In this document: piece after piece, positions 1 through 7,622 of the stretch
How positions within the stretch are numbered: the stretch's first letter is position 1
Layout: each line of letters begins with the position of its first letter
NCBI GenBank assembly: GCA_021409285.1
Contig: JAGFND010000003.1
Span: 1 to 48,392 of the forward strand
Direction: 5' to 3'
Length of the DNA stretch: 48,392 nt
Origin: Candidatus Methanoperedens sp.
GTDB lineage: Archaea; Halobacteriota; Methanosarcinia; Methanosarcinales; Methanoperedenaceae
Position numbers and translations under genes: made by a program
The notes under the pieces: generated by a model
The model's database searches: none
What the model was told of the DNA's origin: nothing
What the model saw: the letters and a program-made list of their open reading frames with translations, nothing else

Positions 1-1
1 C

Positions 2-94
2 AAAGCAAAGGATGTACGATCCATGTGCGAGCAGTTCATCGAGGAAATGAAGCAGCCAGAGATCGATCAGTACAGGGTAATGACCGATTTTTAG
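2..94 (+). CDS. C-terminal end of an unknown protein (cut by window edge)
   Basis: An open frame enters from the left edge and stops at TAG 92-94, giving 30 residues that are charged and helix-prone and end in RVMTDF. Its start lies outside the window. The G+C of this short piece is higher than that of the 480 bases after it, which suggests real coding. I do not recognise the family; 30 residues are too few to assign one. Confidence 0.35.
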   Translation, partial: KAKDVRSMCEQFIEEMKQPEIDQYRVMTDF

Positions 95-579
95 TATTAA
101 AGTACAGAATACTAACAATTTGTCAACCATTAGTATCGATGGGAGTAGTCCCACATAAAACGCAGTCAGAAGATACCCCCTTGGATCAATATGCAATTTG
201 GTAATGTAATGCTTCCTATCGGAGCATCTAAAATTTCTTTATACTCCTATCTATTGATGATGTTTTTAAGGAAAAATAGCTTTGTTTTATGTTAATTCAT
301 AATATGAATTTTGCATATACATAACTCACTCTCAAGATTCAAGTTGTTTTGAGTGACATTACTCAAAATGAACTCTTCTTTGATTTCCTCGAACAATTAT
401 TGAACTGTTCTATTTCATAAAATTAGTGTCATCATATTTAATAATACTTATTTTATTAATATATTCTATATTTCTTACCATACCAACTTTTATTTATAAA
501 GCGCCCTACTATACTATAAGAACAGATAACAAGCTTTAATAAAATTGTTGTAATAATCACATAACTAAGTTGATCTGAT
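95..579. other. AT-rich intergenic region, no gene seen
   Basis: About 485 bases, strongly AT-rich, with stops in all frames. It contains a TATA-like stretch (TTTATAAA, about 492-499) that could drive the gene starting at 580. It also holds overlapping short inverted repeats built on TCACT/AGTGA and TGAGT/ACTCA around 328-366. No RNA gene is recognisable. The composition differs from the rest of the window and suits an acquired segment. Confidence 0.5.
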
Positions 580-1296
580 ATGGAAGGTTATTATTCAAAT
601 CCTCAATATAAATCAATTAATTTTATATTAGATGTTTTTTCATCTGATATATTCGAAATTATTACCTGGATTAGGCGACCAGTAGTTGGTGCTGTTGATT
701 ATTTGCGATCCATGCATAAATTGTATAATATTCAGAATGAGTTGAATCAAATTTTGAATCTGGAATACAATACCCGAGAAAAATTGCTTGATGCTTTAAC
801 AGATATAGTCTCAATGAATATACATGAAGAAGACCTTGGAGAAATTGAAAAAAGGCTTGAATTGAAACTATCAGATTTGAAAGAATTTGATGAAACTTTT
901 AAAAGATTGAAAACAATCACGAAAAAATTAGATTCTCATCAAAGATATGAAGTTAATAGGCTCGCTTTAATAAAACTTAATGGAAGAATCTCCTCTATAA
1001 GAGAGGAAATAAAATCAAAAATATGGGATAAAAATGAGAATGCCAGCCAGTTATTGGTCCTAGATCAAATGTTTTTCTTAATTCAGGAATTAATAAGAGA
1101 GGGTATTAAAAAAGTGGATGATATCGATATCTGGATTATGTTATCTATTACGTTACTGAGAATTGAATCTTTCCATAGAGGAAAAATCACATTTGAAGAC
1201 CTCCAGGATGATGTATCTGAATTACGCTTTTTCCATGTGAAGCAAGAAATAATCCCAAAGAATTATAATGCGGTTTTTGAGGTTTTAGAGGCTTAA
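580..1296 (+). CDS. helical hypothetical protein, partner of PIN-domain gene
   Basis: This is a 238-residue soluble protein with no signal peptide or clear membrane segment. Residues about 45-150 are rich in Glu, Lys, Leu and Ile in a heptad-like pattern, suggesting a long coiled coil or helical bundle. A more hydrophobic helix follows at about 180-200. I do not recognise a named family. The gene is AT-rich and ends one base before the PIN-domain gene, so the two should be cotranscribed. Position suggests an antitoxin, adaptor or regulatory partner of the PIN protein, but at 238 residues it is larger than most PIN-linked antitoxins and shows no obvious DNA-binding motif. Function unknown. Confidence 0.7.
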   Translation: MEGYYSNPQYKSINFILDVFSSDIFEIITWIRRPVVGAVDYLRSMHKLYNIQNELNQILNLEYNTREKLLDALTDIVSMNIHEEDLGEIEKRLELKLSDLKEFDETFKRLKTITKKLDSHQRYEVNRLALIKLNGRISSIREEIKSKIWDKNENASQLLVLDQMFFLIQELIREGIKKVDDIDIWIMLSITLLRIESFHRGKITFEDLQDDVSELRFFHVKQEIIPKNYNAVFEVLEA

Positions 1297-1297
1297 G

Positions 1298-1987
1298 ATG
1301 AATTTTTCTCTGGATACAAATATCATTTTAGGGCTAGTAAATACCAGAGACCGAATCCATGAAGCATCAATAGCCTTGATGAAGGATAAACGAAAAGAGC
1401 AGTTGTTTTTATGTAATTCTGCTTTGAAGGAATCGCATAATGTTCTGAGAAACAAAATAAACGAAGTGATGGTAGAAATTATAGGATTTTTTCGAGATAT
1501 ATATCAGGATGCAAATATCTATTCCATCGAATCCCAGGCTCGTATCATTGAACTATTTAAAAAGATAAAAATCAATAAACCTGGCATAACTAATTTCCTT
1601 GATCTTGTTTTTCATGAAATCTTGCTTTTTCTAAAAGAACATAATGCAGAAGATCTTCCATCATTCCTATCTCAGCTTTCTATAAATTTATCTGCGTCAA
1701 TTGTCCTCAAAATCGAGGAGCTTCATCCAGATTTCAAATTAATATCACTTGAATTGGAGCATCTCAGTGATATCAAGAAATCCCTTGCAGAAATACATTT
1801 CAAAGATACAAATGATGAACGGATATTCCAGGAATTGATGACAAATCTAGATGAGATCAAGCCTATTGAATTCTTTCTAGACGACCTGGATTTTGCCAAA
1901 AAATGTATGAAAGGTTTTGGGAAAATAGCCAATGATATAGGGTTTGAGAAAGAGGCATTTTCATCCAAGTTACTGAGAGATCTTTGA
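1298..1987 (+). CDS. PIN-domain protein (putative ribonuclease, possible toxin)
   Basis: This 229-residue protein starts with the classic PIN beginning SLDTN (Asp6). It has Glu45 in a helix (ALKES) and Asp170/Asp173 in KDTNDE. Together these fit the acidic metal-binding tetrad of PIN-like nucleases. It is longer than the usual 130-150-residue VapC toxin, with about 90 extra helical residues between the second and third acidic sites. The ATG lies one base after the upstream stop, and GAGG at 1287-1290 serves as its ribosome binding site. The last codons abut a cas2 relic on the other strand, so this cassette seems to have landed in or beside old cas genes. PIN assignment is fairly secure; the target and toxin role are inferred. 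Confidence 0.75.
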   Translation: MNFSLDTNIILGLVNTRDRIHEASIALMKDKRKEQLFLCNSALKESHNVLRNKINEVMVEIIGFFRDIYQDANIYSIESQARIIELFKKIKINKPGITNFLDLVFHEILLFLKEHNAEDLPSFLSQLSINLSASIVLKIEELHPDFKLISLELEHLSDIKKSLAEIHFKDTNDERIFQELMTNLDEIKPIEFFLDDLDFAKKCMKGFGKIANDIGFEKEAFSSKLLRDL

Positions 1988-1990
1988 CTG

Positions 1991-2117
1991 CCTCAGGTTT
2001 GATGTCACCGAAGAATGCGCTTTTCTGAATCCTGGAAAGCCCATAATCCTTACATTTCTCTGATGTCCGTGTCCTGATACAGTTATCAGAAATGTCATAG
2101 ATCAACCACAGGAGCAA
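1991..2117 (-). pseudogene. cas2: cas2 relic (N-terminal half of CRISPR Cas2)
   Basis: Reading from a TTG at 2117-2115, the first 40 or so residues match the Cas2 start pattern: LLWLIYDIS with the conserved Asp of strand 1, then CKDYGL and RIQKSAFFG. A near-perfect GGAGGTAATC ribosome binding site sits just upstream. It begins three bases after the stop of the cas1 relic, the usual cas1-cas2 order. Full Cas2 is about 85-95 residues. Here homology ends about DIKPE, and the frame then runs into the antisense of the PIN gene, so the second half is lost. The lower boundary is approximate. No CRISPR array is visible in the window. Confidence 0.75.
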
Positions 2118-2119
2118 GA

Positions 2120-2533
2120 TTACCTCCCATATATGAAGGGTGTATATAGCCCATTTTCACCATTTATGAATTTTACAACCCCCCTTGCCTGCATGAGTAT
2201 CAGGCTGGAGAAGGAATGCCTGAAATTATTATACGAGATAATATTATTAAGCATCAAATTATTCTGCTGAACGACTTTCCTGGATACCAGAGTTATCATG
2301 CTCCTGTCTACGATCGGCTGTCTCCATTCTTCCATCAGATCCAGTACCATGGACGGTTTGCCGGCGCGGTCAGCATGAAGAAACCCCATATACGGGTCAA
2401 GCCCGGAAAGGATGACGGCTTTTTCTAATTCTGTAAAAAGAACACCATATCCGTAACCGAGAAGGGCATTGAATAACCTGAGATTCCGAGTTATGTGGGC
2501 TATGTTTACATAAATAAACCTAAGCCGTTCGAT
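2120..2533 (-). pseudogene. cas1: cas1 relic (C-terminal part of CRISPR integrase Cas1)
   Basis: A frame open from just below a TGA (2534-2536) to the TAA at 2120-2122 encodes 137 residues of Cas1 C-terminal domain. The order is RNLRLFNALLGYGYG, SGLDPYMGFLH (the His is one of the metal ligands), GKPSMVLDLMEEWRQPIVDR (acidic ligands), then a terminal QARGVVKF...YTPF block. The N-terminal half and the first catalytic Glu are missing. The stretch between VSRK and LILMQAR looks about 30 residues shorter than in intact Cas1. There is no start codon before the conserved part. It pairs with the cas2 relic directly downstream. Identification is strong; activity is very unlikely. Confidence 0.85.
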
Positions 2534-2631
2534 TCATGGTTTTTAGTTGTAGCATATATATGTGCCACAAAATTATTTTTGGAATAATTGAGGAAATCAA
2601 TAGAAAATAAAATCAGGGAAGGATAATCAAC

Positions 2632-2656
2632 CACAGAGGACACAGAGATCACAGAG
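2632..2656. repeat. three direct copies of CACAGAG at 9-bp period
   Basis: CACAGAG occurs at 2632-2638, 2641-2647 and 2650-2656. It lies between the cas1 relic and the 3' end of the group II intron. This is a short low-complexity repeat; it has no spacers and is not a CRISPR array. A similar CACGGATGACACGG stretch lies on the far side of the intron (minus strand, about 4658-4673). Confidence 0.6.
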
Positions 2657-2689
2657 TTAATGCTTCTGTCGAGTAGAGCCCATAGCGCA

Positions 2690-4675
2690 CCTTTTGTTGA
2701 GGTAACAGCCCCAAGGTTACTATGAGCCCCTCACGGAACCGGACATGAAGATTTCCCTCATCCGGCTCTTCAGAAGTACATCCTCTATGCGTTCAGGTTG
2801 TAAAGCGAATGATATATCTTCGGTTTAGGAAGAGGATTAAACTGGATGAAATTATGAAACTGATCCCAGTTGTAGCTTTTCCTCTGGCTGCGACTGTTTA
2901 TCCATTTGAAGGTTATTCTCACGGTATGATGATAGAAGTTCCGTAACCATCGCACATTACCGCTCATTCCATAATATTGGTAATGTCCAAGCAACTTTAT
3001 TCCCAGCAACTTCCACCATTTTTTCAGTTCAACACGATTTCGGATACTCTTCAACCATAGATTCATATCCTTCATCTTCTGTATGAACTTCTTGCGTGAC
3101 GTCTTCCGCCCAAGCTTGAATTTGCCTCTTCGGGTTTTATCGCAGAAATGCGTAAATCCTAGAAAATCAAAGGTTTCGCATTTAAAGCCATATTTCCTTG
3201 CTCTGTTGCATGTGCATCTTCCGAACTCAATGATCTTACTCTTTTCTTCAGATATTGTAAGTCCGAACTTACTCATTCGCTGCCTCAGTGCAATTCCAAA
3301 TACTTTGGCTTCTTTCTCGTTTTCGAAACAGACCACGAAGTCATCCGCATAACGGATTAGTTGAGCATAACCATTTAGCTGTGGAATTACCTCAGTCTCA
3401 AACCATAAGTCCAGCACATAGTGAAGGTATACATTTGCGAGGACTGGGCTCAATACTCCACCTTGTGGTGTACCCTGATCCGTCTCAAAGTATATTCCTT
3501 CTTCCATTATGCCCGACTTCAAGAAACGGCTGATCAACTGTAGCAGGCTTGAATCCGAGATTCTCTGTCTCAGGAATTCCATCAAATATTTGTGGTTCAC
3601 TGTGTCAAAGAACTTCGAAATGTCCATGTCCACAATGAAGTTAACCGGACAGGTCATGATGATCTTATCTATCTGCTTAAGAGCATCGTGACAGCTTCGG
3701 TTGGGACGAAAACCGTAGGACATATCTATAAAATCCTGTTCAAAGATCGCTTCGAGAATCTTCTTTATCGCCATCTGGACGATCTTGTCCTCGACAGCAG
3801 GGATACCGAGCGGTCTTTTATCGCCGTTTGGCTTTGGGATATAGACACGCTTGACCGGTTTTGGTTTGTACTGTTTTGCTTTAAGTCTTGCTACCAGATC
3901 GGCTATGTTCTCATCTAATTGTTCCTCATATTCATTTACTGTTATTCCGTCAATACCAGGAGATTTGTTTTTCTTTAGTTCCCTGAAACACTCTTTCAGG
4001 AAATCCTCTGTAAGTAAATGTGCTAATGACGTAAACTTACAATTCGGATCTTCCTTTGCTTTTAAAGCTATAGTCTGAATAGCTCTTTGAGTCTGAGACG
4101 TCAGTTTTGTTGTCATTTACTCCCCACCTCTGAGTGTGGTAAATGTGACCCTGATATCACTCGTACTTCTGTCAGTCCCTTCCCTCCACAGGAATTACCC
4201 TGCTTCAACAGTACTACGAACTGATCCGACTCCCAGAATGCCATCTGCAATATCTTACCGTTTATAGGCTTGATATCGCATACTCCTTTAGGGAAAGCAC
4301 ACTGGGTCTCCCGAGTTCCCATATTCTCCATTTGATGCCATGCTACGGTCTTAGACCCCGTTGGACTCACATCACCTCGCCGTGTCGCAGAGCTCTCTGC
4401 TATATCCCAAGACTGGAGATGCTTAATTTCGGTGGTGCGATTGCTGCCTTCCGTTACACAGATAACGTCGGCTTCCAAAATCGACAGAATTTCGGGGCTT
4501 ATAACCTTCACTTCCATTGTGGCCTGGTATCCCTTCCCCCCAGCTTCATATCAGCCTGTTACCAGACCGGGTGTGGGGTTCAGTTCTGAGAGGGTGGCTA
4601 ACCTTTTCTCATGCTGGATTTTCACCTGCTGGCGAGTATGAGTTTTGCTCGGCGCGCCCGTGTCATCCGTGTTCC
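2690..4675 (-). mobile_element. group II intron (ribozyme plus reverse transcriptase)
   Basis: Transcribed leftward. The 3' end carries a clear domain V hairpin at 2768-2736: paired GAGCCGGA/TCCGGTTC arms with the AGC triad, an inner stem and a GAAA tetraloop. A domain VI-like stem follows (GTAAC/GTTAC, about 2720-2703). The reverse transcriptase gene (4116-2785) sits in domain IV. The 500 or so bases upstream of it (4117 to about 4660) hold structured domain I-III RNA rather than protein. I could not fix the exact ends: the 3' end is probably near 2690-2697 and the 5' end near 4660-4680. A 10-bp perfect hairpin lies just outside the 5' end (4681-4706), the kind of site some group II introns use as target. 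Confidence 0.8.
2785..4116 (-). CDS. ltrA: group II intron reverse transcriptase/maturase
   Basis: This 443-residue protein splices its host intron and reverse transcribes it for retrohoming. The order is: N-terminal RT0-like region; RT fingers with KNKSPGIDGIT; RVYIPKPNG; GFRPNRSCHDAL; VDMDISKFFDTV; GTPQGGVLSP; then the catalytic YADD box (RYADDFVVCF) at about residues 253-262. A maturase X domain follows (WWKLLGIKLLGHYQYYG). The protein ends in KPKIYHSLYNLNA. No HNH endonuclease domain is visible, so it is probably an endonuclease-lacking form. GGAG lies just upstream of the ATG. All RT motifs appear intact, so the element may be active. Confidence 0.93.
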   Translation of the reverse strand: MTTKLTSQTQRAIQTIALKAKEDPNCKFTSLAHLLTEDFLKECFRELKKNKSPGIDGITVNEYEEQLDENIADLVARLKAKQYKPKPVKRVYIPKPNGDKRPLGIPAVEDKIVQMAIKKILEAIFEQDFIDMSYGFRPNRSCHDALKQIDKIIMTCPVNFIVDMDISKFFDTVNHKYLMEFLRQRISDSSLLQLISRFLKSGIMEEGIYFETDQGTPQGGVLSPVLANVYLHYVLDLWFETEVIPQLNGYAQLIRYADDFVVCFENEKEAKVFGIALRQRMSKFGLTISEEKSKIIEFGRCTCNRARKYGFKCETFDFLGFTHFCDKTRRGKFKLGRKTSRKKFIQKMKDMNLWLKSIRNRVELKKWWKLLGIKLLGHYQYYGMSGNVRWLRNFYHHTVRITFKWINSRSQRKSYNWDQFHNFIQFNPLPKPKIYHSLYNLNA

Positions 4676-4680
4676 CCTCG

Positions 4681-4706
4681 GTTTGATGAATACTATTTCA
4701 TCAAAC
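4681..4706. repeat. perfect 10-bp inverted repeat flanking the intron 5' end
   Basis: GTTTGATGAA and TTCATCAAAC form a hairpin with a 6-base loop. It sits directly outside the probable 5' end of the group II intron. It may be an old transcription terminator or the intron's insertion landmark. Confidence 0.6.
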
Positions 4707-4887
4707 CAAACAACCACGCTCAAAACCCAGCCCTTTCTATATACTGCTGTTGCATCAGCGCCCGCATTTCAATCCATTTTATGGATAGAAGCGAGTGAAG
4801 AAGCCATTTATTATTGCTTATTTATATATACGATATGGACTGCGCCCCTTCGAGTGAAAGTTGGGTAATCCAGGAAATAACCATATA

Positions 4888-4913
4888 CCATGAGAGCGAA
4901 TTAGCGCTCATGG
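4888..4913 (+). promoter_or_regulatory. hairpin covering a start codon
   Basis: CCATGAG (4888-4894) can pair with CTCATGG (4907-4913), extended by CG/CG across a 2-base bulge, with a 6-base loop. The right arm includes the ATG chosen for the next gene (4910-4912). If transcribed, the hairpin would mask that start codon. Whether it acts is unknown. Confidence 0.35.
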
Positions 4914-5677
4914 AAGTCAGCTTCTCATCCCTGGCACTTGTAAATAACCCTTTTGACTGGGCTTATGACCTTGAAGAACTGGGTTTCACAGGCTGGGAGA
5001 TCGTAAGCGAAGGGCGGCAGCAACTGAATGATGCAACTTTGAAAGAAATTAAGAACATCGTGGATACCACGAATCTCACTCTTACTCTCCATCTTCCTTT
5101 TTCGGATCTGAATCTTGCCAGCCTCAACCATCCTATCTGGAAAGAATCTATCCGGCAGATGATTAAATGCCTCGATCGGGCATCGGATTTTGTAAAGCTT
5201 GCGACCGTTCATCCGGGTCATCTATCACCTCTTGGAATGCAGCTTCCGGATATGGGCTGGCAGCAGAACATAGAAGGATTAAGGGCAATATGCGATCGTG
5301 CAGATGATCATGGGATCAGGATCGGAATTGAGAATATGGTGAACATGCAGTTCATACTTGGAAGATACCCTGGTGAGATATCAGGAATGATAGAGTCTAT
5401 TGATCATGAAAATGCAGGTATGACCCTTGACATAGGACATGCCAACACAAATGGCCTGGTTGATGAATTCCTGAATGACAAATGCAGGGTTATACACGTC
5501 CATCTTCACGACAATAATGGAAAAAGCGATGAGCATCTCCAGCTCGGGAAAGGGAACATCAACTGGAAAAAAGTGATCAAGAAGCTTGACGGTTATAAGG
5601 GAAGAGTTGTGACAGAAGCAAGAACGGTGGAAGAAGGGACCGCAAGTTTGAATTTCCTGCGTGCCCTCAATTGCTAA
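4910..5677 (+). CDS. sugar phosphate isomerase/epimerase family protein (TIM barrel)
   Basis: A 255-residue xylose isomerase-like/AP endonuclease 2 fold protein. Typical metal-site patches are present: HLPFSD, TVHPGH, GIENM, MTLDIGHAN and HVHLHDNNG, followed by the late LGKGNINW and a Glu in VTEAR. These His, Glu and Asp residues fit a divalent metal centre. An in-frame extension up to 4814 exists, but it is poorly conserved-looking; MEVSFSSLA at 4910 is the natural start of the first strand. No ribosome binding site is obvious there. The substrate cannot be deduced. It converges with scpB, overlapping its end by 11 bases. Confidence 0.85.
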   Translation: MEVSFSSLALVNNPFDWAYDLEELGFTGWEIVSEGRQQLNDATLKEIKNIVDTTNLTLTLHLPFSDLNLASLNHPIWKESIRQMIKCLDRASDFVKLATVHPGHLSPLGMQLPDMGWQQNIEGLRAICDRADDHGIRIGIENMVNMQFILGRYPGEISGMIESIDHENAGMTLDIGHANTNGLVDEFLNDKCRVIHVHLHDNNGKSDEHLQLGKGNINWKKVIKKLDGYKGRVVTEARTVEEGTASLNFLRALNC

Positions 5678-6761
5678 TCTTTTTTAGACCATCTATCAAA
5701 GCATCATATCTCTGGCATATCCTCTTCACAACATCAAGTTCTGCGTTCTTGTGAGTGGGTATAAGAATATCCGCTCCTTTACCTATCTCTTCTCCTTTGC
5801 TCCCCGTCCCGTAATCCGGCGCAATATTCACTCCTTCTGCAGAAATCCCAAGACGCAATTCATTCACCATTCGTGATATCATTTCAGTTTGTGGTGTCGT
5901 TTTTATCCGTATGGAATAGGTCTTTTCGATGTATTCATCCTTTAAATTGGAAATGTATTCTAAACTACCCCTGATCCTCATTTTACTTCCATATTCGGCA
6001 AGCATATTTATGGAATTGGTGAGGTCATTAAAAGTCACTGCAGAGACCTCAATGATCCTGCCGTCAAAATAGTTGCCCACCCTTTCCTGGTACCCTTTTG
6101 AGATCACAAGCACGCCAAGTTCTTCCAGTCGGCTTCGGTCTATGTCCTCCGGGCCGTATGGATTTATCACCTGGTAATCCAGGATGCCGCAAAGATCCAT
6201 CAGGGATTCATACATCGGACTGACTCCAATTCCCTGTTTTCCAAGCCATTTATCAAGTCCCATCTTTTGTTCGCGTGCAAGTTCGATTATCTTTTTTTTA
6301 ATAGCCATGGGATCGGTAGTGTCCAGGTTGAAATATTCGGCAAACCTGTGAGTGGTATGAAGAAGGCGAGTCCTTCCCTGGGGAATCGCAGAAATCAGGC
6401 CGCTTTCCTCAAGTTCCATGACATGATCATATGCAGCCGCTCCACGCCGATTAACAAGATTGGCAACAGTCAATGGCTGGTGGTACGCGATAATCGCAAG
6501 AGTCCGGAGCACGGTTGATCTGAGTTCTTTTGGCGCCATAGATTTGACCCTTGTTGCGAATTCAGGTTTTACCTGCATCACATACTTTCCATCTATCTCC
6601 TTTATCTCAAGAGAGCCACCTCGATTTGAATATTCTTCTATTAACTCATGTATCAAAAAGTGCACGTTCTTTCCTTTTACAAGATTACTCAACTGGCCGA
6701 TCAAAAGCGGCTCACCTGAAACGAATAACGCTGCCTCTATTATCGCTTTATCTTCATTCAT
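5667..6761 (-). CDS. scpB: ScpB-like segregation and condensation protein with C-terminal extension
   Basis: ScpB bridges ScpA on the SMC condensin that compacts and separates chromosomes. The first 165 or so residues form the tandem winged-helix ScpB module (EAALFVSGEPL near the start, RTLAIIAYHQPLT, VNRRG, LEESGLI, TTHRFAEYF). Bacterial ScpB stops near 180-200 residues; this one has 364. The extra 190 or so residues contain a mixed alpha/beta region with no motif I recognise. The ATG overlaps the scpA stop (ATGA), so the two are translationally coupled. The N-terminal assignment is secure; the role of the extension is unknown. Confidence 0.88.
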   Translation of the reverse strand: MNEDKAIIEAALFVSGEPLLIGQLSNLVKGKNVHFLIHELIEEYSNRGGSLEIKEIDGKYVMQVKPEFATRVKSMAPKELRSTVLRTLAIIAYHQPLTVANLVNRRGAAAYDHVMELEESGLISAIPQGRTRLLHTTHRFAEYFNLDTTDPMAIKKKIIELAREQKMGLDKWLGKQGIGVSPMYESLMDLCGILDYQVINPYGPEDIDRSRLEELGVLVISKGYQERVGNYFDGRIIEVSAVTFNDLTNSINMLAEYGSKMRIRGSLEYISNLKDEYIEKTYSIRIKTTPQTEMISRMVNELRLGISAEGVNIAPDYGTGSKGEEIGKGADILIPTHKNAELDVVKRICQRYDALIDGLKKISN

Positions 6762-7447
6762 AAGGTCTCCTGCCTCCTTATGAAAAGCTCGCCAAACAAT
6801 TCTTCCTGCTCAAGCCATATTTCTTTACGTGTTGCAAGAAATAGAAGTGACAGATATGCCATTAACCTTCCTGCTCTGTCAAGAGGCTCTGAAAGATCTG
6901 AAAATTTAATATTTGCCCGTTTCTCCAGCATATCATTTAATAAATTTCTCATTTTCGCTACCCTTGATTCGATATCTTCAGCATGGGCTACCGAGAGCAC
7001 TTCTTCAATAGTTGCACGACGCTCTTCTTTTTTATTCTCAAAACGATTAAATCTTTTCTTTTCAATAACTTCCGCCTTTTTTAGTTCGGATAACAATTCC
7101 TGAAGTGTTACCGGCCTTTTTGATGAGCGCCGAAGGGGGAGAGCAGGAACAGGATAATCACTCACTTCAAAACCCACAAAATCGTCTTCAAAGACATCCT
7201 GCGGTTCATCCGGTACCACAAGCGCATTGGCCTTCATACGCAAAAGTATCGCCGCGTACAGGAGTGTCCTTCCAGAGATTCGAAGATCTGTTTTTTCAAG
7301 CTCTTCAACATGCCTTAAGAACTTGTCAGTTACCTCGACAATATCAATATTCCAGGGATCAATCTCCCCATTCTTGGCAAGATTTACAAGGATCTCTATG
7401 GGTTCCTCAAGTATACTGATCATTATCCCGGTCGTGCCATCAGTCAT
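6758..7447 (-). CDS. scpA: ScpA segregation and condensation protein (kleisin)
   Basis: A 229-residue kleisin that links SMC heads. Diagnostic is the N-terminal block EILVNLAKNGEIDPWNIDI, then EVTDKFLRHVEEL, SGRTLLYAAILLRMKA, and a C-terminal winged helix ending EEQELFGELFIRR-like. A charged middle region (about 110-150) fits the flexible kleisin linker. An alternative start lies nine codons downstream at the Met of MISILEEP; neither ATG has a strong ribosome binding site. First gene of a scpA-scpB pair, diverging from tRNA-Val across about 100 bases. Confidence 0.9.
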   Translation of the reverse strand: MTDGTTGIMISILEEPIEILVNLAKNGEIDPWNIDIVEVTDKFLRHVEELEKTDLRISGRTLLYAAILLRMKANALVVPDEPQDVFEDDFVGFEVSDYPVPALPLRRSSKRPVTLQELLSELKKAEVIEKKRFNRFENKKEERRATIEEVLSVAHAEDIESRVAKMRNLLNDMLEKRANIKFSDLSEPLDRAGRLMAYLSLLFLATRKEIWLEQEELFGELFIRRQETL

Positions 7448-7513
7448 ATTCGAGTGATATTAGCAAATAAAAGCACATAAGGTTTTTCATCGCAGCCTAT
7501 ATAACTTTAGGTA

Positions 7514-7525
7514 CTTTTATATAGG
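7514..7525 (+). promoter_or_regulatory. TATA box of tRNA-Val
   Basis: CTTTTATATAGG is centred about 29 bases before the first base of the tRNA, the usual spacing for an archaeal box A. A second TATA-like run (TATATAAC near 7498-7505) could serve scpA on the other strand. Confidence 0.65.
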
Positions 7526-7548
7526 TTTACACTATAGTGGAGAGAATC

Positions 7549-7622
7549 GGGCCCGTGGTCTAGCTGGTTATGACGTCGCCTTGACATGGCGGAGATCCGG
7601 AGTTCGAATCTCCGCGGGCCCA
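7549..7622 (+). tRNA. tRNA-Val(GAC)
   Basis: A 74-base cloverleaf: acceptor GGGCCCG/CGGGCCC with discriminator A (7622), D stem GTC/GAC, anticodon stem TCGCC/GGCGG with loop TTGACAT (anticodon GAC at 7583-7585, valine), T arm CGGAG-TTCGAAT-CTCCG. No intron is present and CCA is not encoded. The opposite strand of the whole tRNA up to its D arm is read as the last codons of the rdgB-like gene. Confidence 0.97.

Noticed and set aside
2216-2428. Plus-strand 70-residue ORF
   Set aside because: It is the complement of the cas1 relic, which explains the sequence better.
2632-2656. CACAGAG repeats near the cas1 relic as a CRISPR array
   Set aside because: The 9-bp period leaves only 2-base gaps; there are no 25-37-base repeats or spacers here or elsewhere in the window.
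4113-4517. 134-residue ORF directly upstream of the intron reverse transcriptase
   Set aside because: It lies in domains I-III of the group II intron RNA; the sequence is structured ribozyme, and the peptide has no protein-like motif.
4332-4868. Several overlapping plus-strand ORFs
   Set aside because: They are antisense to the intron ribozyme or overlap its flank and have no ribosome binding sites or recognisable motifs.
4814-4909. 32-codon N-terminal extension of the TIM-barrel protein
   Set aside because: The residues do not fit the barrel, and the first strand starts at the Met at 4910; kept only as an alternative.
7549-7622. tRNA-Val as a possible pseudogene because CCA is missing and a protein frame overlaps
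   Set aside because: All stems pair, conserved loop bases are present and a TATA box sits at the right distance; archaeal tRNAs often lack encoded CCA.
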